DNA of 15,358 nt from UBA8828 sp964510855 (GCA_964510855.1 CAZEDB010000029.1:1-15358); one strand, 5' to 3'; positions 7,432-14,822 are shown, numbered from the stretch's first letter. A program made the numbers and translations. Notes: generated by a model not told the origin, from the letters alone.

Positions 7432-7462
7432 ACGGGCGGCCATGAGCCGCCCGTTTGCTTTT
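7432..7462 (+). terminator. Intrinsic terminator after the second secreted-protein gene
   Basis: ACGGGCGGC (7432-7440) and GCCGCCCGT (7446-7454) form a perfect 9-bp stem with a CATGA loop, followed by TTTGCTTTT. The loop contains the in-frame ATG at 7442, so that ATG is unlikely to be the start of the next gene. Confidence 0.88.
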
Positions 7463-7489
7463 AAGCCCAATCTTGGCTCGTTATTTACC

Positions 7490-8221
7490 ATGACACGCCG
7501 TCGGATTTCCCTGCTCGCGGCCTTCACGCTCTTAGTGGGCGGGGCTATCTGGATTTATGGCGGAAGCAATTTTGCCCTTAAACTCGAGCGCATCCACCCC
7601 GTCATGGTGCGCGCCTTCCCAAAAGCGATTGCTGCAAGTGAGACCGGACCCGGACTCCTCGTCGCCTTAAGTGCGCTGGATGAACCCGAGCGTCGCAAAG
7701 CCACTCGTGCGACACTTGCGGATTATTTTTCTAAAGAGATTTTAGCTGAGACGCTGGATCTGGGTTTCGGACCCAAAGATACGGCGCCGGAGTTCACTTC
7801 GTCGTTGAACGGACAAACCGTTACCCTGCCCAAAGAAGCTGCAGCCTTGGCGGCCACGACCGAGAACTTGCTTTTATTACTCCACGTAACCCGACCCGGT
7901 GACTTCGCCTTACCTGCTCGGCAGCGCGGGTGGATTGGTCCCCGACTTGAGGAGGTTGCCTTAACCGCCTCACACCTAACCGTGACGGTGGCCGAATCGG
8001 GCATGCCAGCGCGCCTACGCGTTACGCTCGCCTTAGCCTACCCAGAAGGCGCCGATGCCGAGCGCGCCCTCCGTCGTCTCACCGAAGTGCAGGGGGACGT
8101 CGGCCAACTCGGCTTTGCCGCTCAACCCGGTTACGAACGCATCGTCCGTCAGACTCGCTTGGTCGTGATACGTCTCGATGTTGAAGCCGCGCTCGCCCGT
8201 ACTAAACTACCCGCGCGCTGA
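7490..8221 (+). CDS. Membrane-anchored protein of unknown function
   Basis: This 243-residue protein has a basic N-terminus (MTRRR) and one hydrophobic segment (about 6-24, ISLLAAFTLLVGGAIWIYG). It is most likely anchored in the cytoplasmic membrane, with the rest outside. No named family is recognised. The C-terminal part (about 161-238), with LRVTLALAYPEGADAERALRRL and a later strand LVVIRLDVEAAL, follows the same order of strand, helix and strand as the ends of the two upstream proteins, so it may be a third, strongly diverged relative (inference). The start at ATG 7490 is preferred over the ATG at 7442 because the latter lies in the loop of a strong terminator hairpin and would add 16 residues before the anchor. 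No Shine-Dalgarno is seen; an AT-rich GTTATTTACC precedes it. It is convergent with hisI, 6 bases apart. Confidence 0.75.
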   Translation: MTRRRISLLAAFTLLVGGAIWIYGGSNFALKLERIHPVMVRAFPKAIAASETGPGLLVALSALDEPERRKATRATLADYFSKEILAETLDLGFGPKDTAPEFTSSLNGQTVTLPKEAAALAATTENLLLLLHVTRPGDFALPARQRGWIGPRLEEVALTASHLTVTVAESGMPARLRVTLALAYPEGADAERALRRLTEVQGDVGQLGFAAQPGYERIVRQTRLVVIRLDVEAALARTKLPAR

Positions 8222-8227
8222 ACGCGC

Positions 8228-8638
8228 TTAGGTCAGCTCGAGCGTACCGTCGGTTTTTAACTTTCGATAATAACACCCTTTGCGGGCGCGACCATCGGCA
8301 CCCTTGGTGTGGCAAGCACCTTGGCCGGCAGGACGAACCTTATAGAGTAGCGAGTTCTGTTCGCAGTTCACGCGCACTTCGAGGAGCTCCAAGTAATCAC
8401 CCGAGGTGAGCCCTTTAATCCAAAGCTCGTTACGCGAGGTACTCCAAAAAACGGCTTTGCGCTCACGCAGAGCGGTCTGAAGTGCCAAGGCGTTGGCGTA
8501 GCCTACAATCAGGACCTCACCCGTCGCAGCGTCCTGGGCCACTACCGGCAAGACGTCTTCTTTGCCTGCAGCAATCTTGCGCAGCTTAGTGAAATCTAGG
8601 CTTAGCTGGGCTCCCTCTTCGAGTTGGGGATTAGACAT
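8228..8638 (-). CDS. hisI: Phosphoribosyl-AMP cyclohydrolase
   Basis: HisI opens the purine ring of phosphoribosyl-AMP, the third step of histidine biosynthesis. This 136-residue protein covers the usual stand-alone HisI length and has no HisE domain. Family blocks visible are LPVVAQDAATGEVLIVGYAN (30-49), FWSTSRNELWIKGLTSGDYL (64-83), a metal site near residues 91-95, and CH (109-110) with Cys122. Cys92, Cys109 and Cys122 match the three zinc cysteines of the family. The usual DCDxD motif, whose aspartates bind magnesium, reads NCEQN here (Asn91, Glu93, Asn95), and the segment between Cys109 and Cys122 is longer than the usual CHTGxxSC. This looks like a variant lineage rather than a broken gene, since everything else is kept. 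The ATG at 8638 fits the family start. It is divergent from transketolase with 76 bases between them, and no other his gene is in the window. Confidence 0.93.
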   Translation of the reverse strand: MSNPQLEEGAQLSLDFTKLRKIAAGKEDVLPVVAQDAATGEVLIVGYANALALQTALRERKAVFWSTSRNELWIKGLTSGDYLELLEVRVNCEQNSLLYKVRPAGQGACHTKGADGRARKGCYYRKLKTDGTLELT

Positions 8639-8686
8639 TTCTTTAGGGAATCCCGACCCCTGCGTGCATTCAAGGCTGGAATCCCC

Positions 8687-8710
8687 CCTCTCGACCCCCT
8701 ATCCGAGAGG
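8687..8710 (+). promoter_or_regulatory. Hairpin that includes the transketolase ribosome binding site
   Basis: CCTCTCG (8687-8693) pairs perfectly with CGAGAGG (8704-8710) around a 10-base loop. The 3' arm contains GAGAGG (8705-8710), the Shine-Dalgarno of the transketolase ATG at 8715. A folded leader would hide the ribosome binding site, so translation may be regulated. Whether the fold forms in the cell is not known. Confidence 0.5.
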
Positions 8711-8714
8711 TATC

Positions 8715-10709
8715 ATGTCCTCCCCCGACATTTCCTCCCTGAACCGTGCCGCTCAAGAAGCCCGAGGGCTTGCCATGGATGCGGTCGCCGCCTGCCACTC
8801 CGGCCACCTCGGTCTCCCGCTCGGTGCCGCTGAAATCGGGGCTGCTCTTTACGGACATTTCCTCCGCATCGACCCGGCGGCTCCTACCTGGCCCAACCGT
8901 GATCGCTTCGTGCTGTCGGCCGGCCACGGCTCGATGTTCGCTTACGCTTGGCTCCACCTCGCGGGTTTTGAAGTGAGCCTCGAGGATGTTAAAGCCTTCC
9001 GTAAACTTCACAGCAAAACCCCAGGTCACCCTGAATTTGGCGAAACACCTGGCGTTGAGGCCACCACGGGGCCGCTCGGACAAGGAACGGGCAATCTGGT
9101 CGGTATGGCGATCGGTGCCAAAATGGCCGCCGCGCATTTTAACACCCCCGAGCATACGATTTTTGATCATCTCATCGTCGGGCTAGCCGGCGACGGCTGC
9201 CTCCAGGAAGGCATCTCGCAAGAAGCTGCCTCGTTAGCAGGGCGCTTAGGTTTAGATAACCTCGTGATGCTCTATGACTCCAATGACGTCACCCTCGATG
9301 CTATGGCCTCGAAGACGCAAAATGAAGACACCGCGAAACGCTACGAAGCCTGCAACTGGGAGGTAGTAACCCTCAAGGACGGTCACGACATCAAGGCTAT
9401 CATCCAAGCCCTCGAGACCGCGCGTGCCCAGCGCAATCAGAAACCCAAGCTCATCATCTGCAAAACCACCATAGCCAAAGGTATTCCCGAAGTCGCTGGT
9501 ACCAGCAAGGGCCACGGCGAAGCCGGAGTGAAGTTTATCCCTGCAGCCCGAAAAGCCCTCGGTCTACCCGAAACACCGTTTTACGTTTCACCTGAAACGC
9601 GGACGGCTTTTGCCGCCCATCGCGCCGCCCAAGCTAAAGCCCACGCCACCTGGCAGGCCACCTTTGCCGCTTGGTCCAAAGCACACCCTGAAAAAGCGGC
9701 CCAACTCGCCAAGGGACTCGCCGGCAATCACGGCACCCCCGATGCCCTACTCGCTGCCATTCCTGAAATGGGTACCAATCAGCATGCTACCCGGGCTTCG
9801 GGCGAGCTCGTGCTGAATGCCCTCGCTAGCGCTTCACCACTCGTCGTTTCAGGCTCAGCTGACCTACATGGCTCTACCAAAAATTATCTCAAAGGTCAGG
9901 GCGACTTCGATATCCAGAGCCCGAGCGGACGGAACCTTTACTTCGGTATCCGTGAGCACGTCATGGGAGCGATTCTCAATGGCCTCGCCTATCACGGTAT
10001 CTTCAAAGGCTCCGGTGCCACCTTCTTAACCTTCTCGGATTACTTAAGACCCTCCATCCGCCTGGCAGCTCTAGCTAAGCTCCAAACCTTCTACATCTTC
10101 ACACACGACTCCGTAGGTGTCGGCGAAGATGGTCCTACGCACCAACCCGTAGAAACGGTCGCCTCACTGCGCTGCTTACCCAACCTAGATGTGCTTCGAC
10201 CCGCCGACGCTGAGGAGACGGCCGCGGCTTATGCGCACGCCGTGGCTCGACGCGATGGGCCCGTCGCTCTGATTCTCAGCCGACAAAACTTACCCTCCAT
10301 GGATGCGGTTCCCGCCTCGGTTCGTCGCCAAGGCACCCTCAAGGGAGCCTACATTGTACAACGCGAAAGCTCCGCGCTTGAACGCATCTTGATTGCAACC
10401 GGAAGTGAGGTGCAACACGTCCTCAAAGCTGCCCAAGTTTTAGGTAGCGGCACGCGCGTGGTTTCCATGCCTTCAATGGAACTCTTCGCCCGCCAACCCC
10501 AAAGCTACCGAGATGAAATTCTACCGCCTACTTGTACTGCACGCCTTAGTCTCGAAGCAGGTAGCACCCTGCCCTGGGGTCGCCTCGTTGGCCACCAAGG
10601 TAAAGCCCTCGGCATCGATCGCTTTGGTCTAAGCGCACCGGGCGATATTGCCATGCGTGAACTCGGCATCACCGCCGACGCGGTCGTGGCTGCAGCTCGC
10701 CAACTCTAA
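8715..10709 (+). CDS. tkt: Transketolase
   Basis: This thiamine-diphosphate enzyme moves two-carbon ketol units between sugar phosphates in the pentose phosphate pathway. The 664-residue length is normal. Domain order is the ThDP-binding PP domain (about 1-330), the Pyr domain (about 355-525) and the C-terminal domain (about 540-664). Visible are the ThDP motif GDGCLQEG (159-166) with Asn190, the substrate-channel histidines His31, His71 (AGHGSM), His105 (PGHPEFG), His267 (KGHGEAG) and His476 (GPTHQP), and the catalytic Glu414 in FGIREHVMGAI. The usual GHPG near the start reads GHLG (30-33). The ATG at 8715 is chosen because GAGAGG lies four bases upstream and the family start matches; an open extension to 8562 would run antisense through hisI. 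It is a single-gene unit: divergent from hisI, and its stop lies four bases before the convergent neighbour's stop. Confidence 0.95.
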   Translation: MSSPDISSLNRAAQEARGLAMDAVAACHSGHLGLPLGAAEIGAALYGHFLRIDPAAPTWPNRDRFVLSAGHGSMFAYAWLHLAGFEVSLEDVKAFRKLHSKTPGHPEFGETPGVEATTGPLGQGTGNLVGMAIGAKMAAAHFNTPEHTIFDHLIVGLAGDGCLQEGISQEAASLAGRLGLDNLVMLYDSNDVTLDAMASKTQNEDTAKRYEACNWEVVTLKDGHDIKAIIQALETARAQRNQKPKLIICKTTIAKGIPEVAGTSKGHGEAGVKFIPAARKALGLPETPFYVSPETRTAFAAHRAAQAKAHATWQATFAAWSKAHPEKAAQLAKGLAGNHGTPDALLAAIPEMGTNQHATRASGELVLNALASASPLVVSGSADLHGSTKNYLKGQGDFDIQSPSGRNLYFGIREHVMGAILNGLAYHGIFKGSGATFLTFSDYLRPSIRLAALAKLQTFYIFTHDSVGVGEDGPTHQPVETVASLRCLPNLDVLRPADAEETAAAYAHAVARRDGPVALILSRQNLPSMDAVPASVRRQGTLKGAYIVQRESSALERILIATGSEVQHVLKAAQVLGSGTRVVSMPSMELFARQPQSYRDEILPPTCTARLSLEAGSTLPWGRLVGHQGKALGIDRFGLSAPGDIAMRELGITADAVVAAARQL

Positions 10710-10713
10710 GCCT

Positions 10714-11604
10714 TTAGCGTTCGACTTGGTCGAGGGGGACTTGGAAAAGTCCGCCTTCTTCTGAACCGAGCAAGAGCGTGCGGTCATCCAGCCAAGCACA
10801 GCCTTCTAACTGCCATTGGCTCGCGGGTGGCGCTAAGGCACGCGCGAATGCAGGCCCAGCCAGAGGATTATCGGGCTTAGCACTTAAGTCGAACACCCAC
10901 AGCATCCGATAGGTCAGTACGGCTAGCCGTTTGCGATTAGGTGAAACCGCCGCATCCGTAACCATACCCCGAATATTAAAAATTCCTAGTTGCGTTAAAA
11001 AGATACGCTCACCGACTTCAGGAATCTCTGCTCGCCAAATATGAGTGGAGGTATCGCGTCGATGCTTAGTTAAAAGATGAAGTCGACCTTGATACCAAAA
11101 TATTGCCTCACAATCATGGCGTTGTTCGGGGTCTGGGTATTGCGTCTGATCAGGCCAATTAAAAATTAAACGCCGAGCAGGCAGGGTGGCAGGTGAGTTC
11201 GGTTGGGGCTCGGCAACGCGATAAAGGTGTAAATCACGACGGCGCGAGAGATTATTCCCTACGTCGCCAATAAAAAGATTTCCTGCGTCATCGTGGGTTA
11301 GTGCTTCCCAATCTAAATTAGTTGCACCTGTGACGGCAACCCCGACCGAGCCAGGTTGGGCGAGCAAACCGGTAGAACGAACCGGCACGATACGGGCCGC
11401 ACCACTCGAATCACTTACCGTCCAAAACAGTCGGGGATCGCGCGAACTACGAACTAAGGCTGAGCACTCAGGTACAGCAGTTCGATCCAAGTTACCCGTG
11501 GCACGTAAGTTGAGCGCCGGACGGTCGTCCAAGGGTACCGAGCGCGTAGGAAAAGCCGCTAAGCTAGAAGTAACCAATAGGAGGATGAACCCAACGAGAT
11601 ACAC
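10714..11604 (-). CDS. Secreted beta-propeller-like protein of unknown function
   Basis: The mature protein is about 270-280 residues and carries repeated strand motifs such as LFWTVSDSSGAARIVPV, NLDWEALTHDDAGNLFIGDVGNN, DCEAIFWYQGRLHLLTKHRRD, DAAVSPNRKRLAVLTYRMLWVFDL and LEGCAWLDDRTLLLGSEEGGLF. These look like blades of a propeller, as in esterase-like phytase or YjiK/SdiA-regulated-type proteins, but I cannot fix the family. A signal peptide (VYLVGFILLLVTSSLAA) follows the GTG at 11604, which has a G-rich stretch before it. A second GTG at 11631 would add nine residues and is equally possible. A start at 11823 would add 73 residues antisense to ruvC and bury the signal peptide, so it is rejected. 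The protein is likely periplasmic. It is divergent from ruvC and convergent with transketolase. Confidence 0.78.
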   Translation of the reverse strand: MYLVGFILLLVTSSLAAFPTRSVPLDDRPALNLRATGNLDRTAVPECSALVRSSRDPRLFWTVSDSSGAARIVPVRSTGLLAQPGSVGVAVTGATNLDWEALTHDDAGNLFIGDVGNNLSRRRDLHLYRVAEPQPNSPATLPARRLIFNWPDQTQYPDPEQRHDCEAIFWYQGRLHLLTKHRRDTSTHIWRAEIPEVGERIFLTQLGIFNIRGMVTDAAVSPNRKRLAVLTYRMLWVFDLSAKPDNPLAGPAFARALAPPASQWQLEGCAWLDDRTLLLGSEEGGLFQVPLDQVER

Positions 11605-11634
11605 CCCCCCATCTTCAGCCTTTGCTTTCACAGC

Positions 11635-11652
11635 CGCAAGCCCGGGCTTGCG
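11635..11652. repeat. Perfect 18-base palindrome between divergent genes
   Basis: CGCAAGCCC is followed directly by its reverse complement GGGCTTGCG with no spacer. It lies between the two divergent genes (propeller-like protein and ruvC), just upstream of the alternative GTG at 11631, where an operator for a dimeric regulator could sit. With no loop it is a poor RNA hairpin. It is a single copy in the window. Confidence 0.35.
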
Positions 11653-11798
11653 AGTGAGCAGGGAAAAGTCTTGATGATGAGGTGGCTTCCCGCTCGACCC
11701 GTGCCCTCTGGACTGCTGCCGTGCGCGGCGGTAAGCTGACGAGCCCCCAACGGAGCCGTCCGACAGTCGCCCTCTCAGGCCGAAGGGGTTTTCGCGGG

Positions 11799-12266
11799 GT
11801 GATTCTTGGAATTGACCCTTCATTACGCGGTACCGGTTTGGCTGTGGTCGATCTTTCAGGTGCTACACCTCATCTCCTAGCGAGCACCACCTTGCACATG
11901 CCGGCCAGCCAGACTGCGCACGCTTGTCTGGCAAGAATTTACCGTGAGGTCTTGGCCTACGCCCGTCGGTATAAAGTCGGCGCCGTCGCCTTAGAATCTA
12001 CCATCTACGTGCAGAATCTTAAGACCGTAGCGATTTTAGGCGCTTCGAGAGGAGCCGCCTTGGCAGCAGCGGGGGAGTTGAATGTCCCAGTCGCTGAATA
12101 TGCTCCGTCGCGGGTCAAACTTGCGATTGTGGGCAAAGGTCAGGCCACCAAGGCACAAGTCATCGGCATGATAAGCCAACTCCTTTGCCTAAAGGAGCCC
12201 CTAGCGCATGACCAAGCCGATGCAGCTGCGATCGCCCTTTGTCATGGTTGGACGGCGCGGGACTAA
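11799..12266 (+). CDS. ruvC: Crossover junction endodeoxyribonuclease RuvC
   Basis: RuvC cuts Holliday junctions symmetrically in recombination repair, with RuvAB. This 155-residue protein is slightly short but complete. The four catalytic acids are present: Asp6 in ILGIDPSLRGTG, Glu66 in ALESTIY, and Asp138 and Asp141 in HDQADAAAIALCH. Their positions match E. coli Asp7, Glu66, Asp138 and Asp141. The GTG at 11799 is chosen because GAAGGGG (11782-11788) lies about ten bases upstream and the family starts just before this ILGIDP block. An open extension to 11682 would add 39 unrelated residues. No ruvA or ruvB is in view. The stop codon overlaps the stop of the convergent fusion gene by three bases. 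Confidence 0.93.
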   Translation: MILGIDPSLRGTGLAVVDLSGATPHLLASTTLHMPASQTAHACLARIYREVLAYARRYKVGAVALESTIYVQNLKTVAILGASRGAALAAAGELNVPVAEYAPSRVKLAIVGKGQATKAQVIGMISQLLCLKEPLAHDQADAAAIALCHGWTARD

Positions 12267-14779
12267 TCAGTAATTCGGAAACCGTCGGTACGACCCGTCG
12301 CTTCACTCCGTCGGGCCAATAACTCGCCAAAGGTAACCTGACGTAGACCATGATCGAGATTGGTGTGCCCTACCCTAAACTGACTCTCAAGTTGCCGGGC
12401 GGCCAAGGCAACCCGCTGGGTGGTTTGAGGGTCGCGCAGGGCCGAGGAAAACGTGCCTGCTCCCTCAATTTCCGTGACCTGGAAATGCCCTGCCACCAAA
12501 TCCTGCTCAGAGGCTGCACGCACATCGAGGCGGGCATGATGTAAGCCAGGATACTGACGACAGTAAGTATCGAGGGCATCACGCAAGCTGGGAACTTCAA
12601 GACTTGGGCGACGCGTGGGTTGGGCACCGTGGGACCAAGCACCGGAAAGATCGAGACGAACCACTTCACCTGCGGCAGGGATGCGCAACAACGTCGGGGT
12701 GTGTAAACGCTGATAAAGATCGGCACGCAATAAAACTTTAGGGTCATCCCAAATCAGATGCTCAAGGGGGCGACGTCCGTCGCCGATTATTTCTACCGGA
12801 ACCTTCTCAACGACTGCTACCAATTCACCTAGTTCCGCACCGGGATCACGCCGCCATACCAGTTCAAACTCTTTACCCGCAACCCAAGGCTGTAAAAGCC
12901 AAGCGCCTTTTACTGGCGGAGTCAGAGCTGCCCGCAACGCAGGTAAATCGAGTAGTTTGATTAAACCCGCCCCATCCTGAGCCACTTCAGGTTTCAAAGC
13001 TAAAGGGAACCCCACACGCGCGGCGAATGCTTCAGCTACAGCCAAAGCCTCGGCGCCCGAAGGTAAGGAAACATAGGGGCAGGTACGAGGGTCGCGAGTA
13101 AAGGGTTCAAGCAAATCACTTTTTGAATCACCTAAAGCACCACCCAACCGACCCCATCCCGGATTTGCAGCACTGGCCACCGTTAAGCGACGGCGTAGAA
13201 ATGCCTTCAGGTAAAGAGCGGTACGGGTCGGCAATAAAACTAACCAAGTAGGCCAAAAGGCTGGGCTGATTAAAAATGTTAAGCGCTGACGTACCTCGCG
13301 GCGACCTCGGTGGGTTGCCAAAGGTAAACACCAGTGCGTCAGCAGCCAAATTCCCAAGAACACCCCGAGAATAATCCAAGCCGCATGCTGCTTATACTTG
13401 GGGAATTCGGCCATGAACGGAGGCCCGAAGGTGTGACCTAACCACATTAAAACGGGAGTCCAAATCAAGGCCGCGACCAATAAAAGAAGGCCTAACTTCG
13501 CTAGGCTGAGTCGAAGAATGCCAGCAGTTACAAAAGTCGGTACGCGACTAGCTGGAATAAATCGTGAGCTCACAATCACCATTAATCCTTTGGGCGAACT
13601 AAACCAACCCGCCATGCGATCGATTTCGTGCTCTTGCACCATCCAGCGTAAAGGAGCGTGACGGAGGGCTCGGCGTCCGAGCGTAAATCCGATTAAATAG
13701 AGCACCATATCCCCGATAAAAATCCCGACTGTGCAGGCGAGCGCCGCCCACCAAAAATGAACAATACCCTCAGCTGCTAGCAAACCTGAGGCTAAACAAG
13801 TGGGGTCTTCGGCTACAAAAGTACAAACCGCAATCACCCCCAAAAGAATCCAGAAACGCGCACCCTGAGAGGTCACAAGATCGGGCCAAGGCGCATCAAC
13901 GGGCGTGGCAGAAAGACGCACGGGCGCTTTACCAGCTGTGGCCAGAGCCTGAAAGGCCACCACTTGCTGCGCAGCGGCTACGGGGTCAGCCAATTCTCGC
14001 CCACCGGCGACTACCTGTAACTGGGCTTGAGGTGCGAGGCGCTGCGTGTAGCGCGCAGCATCGACTGGGGTAACCCAATTGTCTTCACCGTGCAGCAAGA
14101 GGAGTGGTCCCTGCCAAGCACGCAACTGAGCACGATTTTCACTTAAATCACTGGCAAAAAAAACCGCCGAATAAGACCGGTTAAGCACCGCATGATTGAG
14201 CCCACCGAAATGGGGCAGTAAGTTATCCGCTAAAACAAAAGGGATATGGTGGAAAAAATAAACGAACTTATTCGCAACTGCGTTGCCGAGCAGGGTGTAT
14301 TCTTGGGAACCTGGCGCATTCACTAAAGTAAGAGAACGGACTAAGTTCGGCTCACGCGCCGCAACTTCAGTTGCCACCACTCCTCCCATACCTTCGCCCA
14401 CGAGATGAATCGGGCCATGAATGCCAGCAGCACGGAGCAACTCAGGGACTTCCTTAGCCATAGCCTGAGTCGAGGCATCCTCGCGCTGGGATCCCGAGGC
14501 AGCATCAGGCCAGTAGAGTCGCCAGACGGGCGTGGGCGTGTTGGCTATCAACTGCTGGATAAATACCGACCCTTCGCGGCGTTCCGGCAAACGCGATAGG
14601 ATGACAGTGGGCAGCCCAACTCCTTGCTTTCGAACCTCAACTACCGAGGGCCGCGCGGGAGCAGGAGGACGCTGCAGCGTCTCAACCGTCCAAGAAGCAA
14701 CCAGCAACAGGAGATAGGAACCCAGCAACCACCACTTCAAAGGGATGCGTACAGATACGGGGGTCGTAACAGCGGGCAT
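12263..14779 (-). CDS. Fusion: alpha/beta-hydrolase-like, DedA/VTT membrane and ATP-grasp-like domains
   Basis: This 838-residue protein has an N-terminal transmembrane helix (about 14-31), an alpha/beta-hydrolase-like domain (about 45-280), a DedA/VTT membrane domain (about 308-520) and an ATP-grasp-like domain (about 535-800). Hydrolase signs are the elbow VGEGMGG (127-133), LTLVNAPG, and LLLLHGEDNWVTP (228-237) with Asp233. The nucleophile serine is Glu129, and the expected catalytic histidine near 261 is Arg. VTT signs are GDMVLYLIGFTLG (356-368) and SRFIPASRVPTFVTAG (405-420). ATP-grasp signs are GFPLALKP with Lys596, LLQPWVAGKEFEL (628-640), EIIGDGRR (663-670) and a terminal TEIEGAG (769-775). 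VTT proteins move lipids across membranes and ATP-grasp enzymes join carboxylates to amines or similar, so a role in lipid-linked ligation at the membrane is possible but unproved. The ATG at 14779 is chosen; a TTG at 14788 would add three residues. Topology likely puts the hydrolase-like part outside and the ATP-grasp part inside. Confidence 0.85.
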   Translation of the reverse strand: MPAVTTPVSVRIPLKWWLLGSYLLLLVASWTVETLQRPPAPARPSVVEVRKQGVGLPTVILSRLPERREGSVFIQQLIANTPTPVWRLYWPDAASGSQREDASTQAMAKEVPELLRAAGIHGPIHLVGEGMGGVVATEVAAREPNLVRSLTLVNAPGSQEYTLLGNAVANKFVYFFHHIPFVLADNLLPHFGGLNHAVLNRSYSAVFFASDLSENRAQLRAWQGPLLLLHGEDNWVTPVDAARYTQRLAPQAQLQVVAGGRELADPVAAAQQVVAFQALATAGKAPVRLSATPVDAPWPDLVTSQGARFWILLGVIAVCTFVAEDPTCLASGLLAAEGIVHFWWAALACTVGIFIGDMVLYLIGFTLGRRALRHAPLRWMVQEHEIDRMAGWFSSPKGLMVIVSSRFIPASRVPTFVTAGILRLSLAKLGLLLLVAALIWTPVLMWLGHTFGPPFMAEFPKYKQHAAWIILGVFLGIWLLTHWCLPLATHRGRREVRQRLTFLISPAFWPTWLVLLPTRTALYLKAFLRRRLTVASAANPGWGRLGGALGDSKSDLLEPFTRDPRTCPYVSLPSGAEALAVAEAFAARVGFPLALKPEVAQDGAGLIKLLDLPALRAALTPPVKGAWLLQPWVAGKEFELVWRRDPGAELGELVAVVEKVPVEIIGDGRRPLEHLIWDDPKVLLRADLYQRLHTPTLLRIPAAGEVVRLDLSGAWSHGAQPTRRPSLEVPSLRDALDTYCRQYPGLHHARLDVRAASEQDLVAGHFQVTEIEGAGTFSSALRDPQTTQRVALAARQLESQFRVGHTNLDHGLRQVTFGELLARRSEATGRTDGFRITD

Positions 14780-14822
14780 GACTTGCAACGTGCCACAGGA
14801 AGCCGGGAGGGCAAGGCGTAGT

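Noticed and set aside
8562..8714. Upstream extension of transketolase by 51 codons
   Set aside because: It lies antisense within hisI and its leader; the ATG at 8715 has a Shine-Dalgarno and the family N-terminus.
8670..9170. 166-residue open frame antisense to the start of transketolase
   Set aside because: Transketolase motifs on the plus strand are unmistakable in this stretch; the antisense frame shows no domain and would overlap the hairpin and start region.
11682..11798. 39-residue N-terminal extension of RuvC
   Set aside because: RuvC proteins begin directly before the ILGIDP block, and a Shine-Dalgarno precedes the GTG at 11799.
11605..11823. 73-residue N-terminal extension of the propeller-like protein
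   Set aside because: It is antisense to the ruvC start, has no domain-like sequence, and would place the signal peptide inside the protein.
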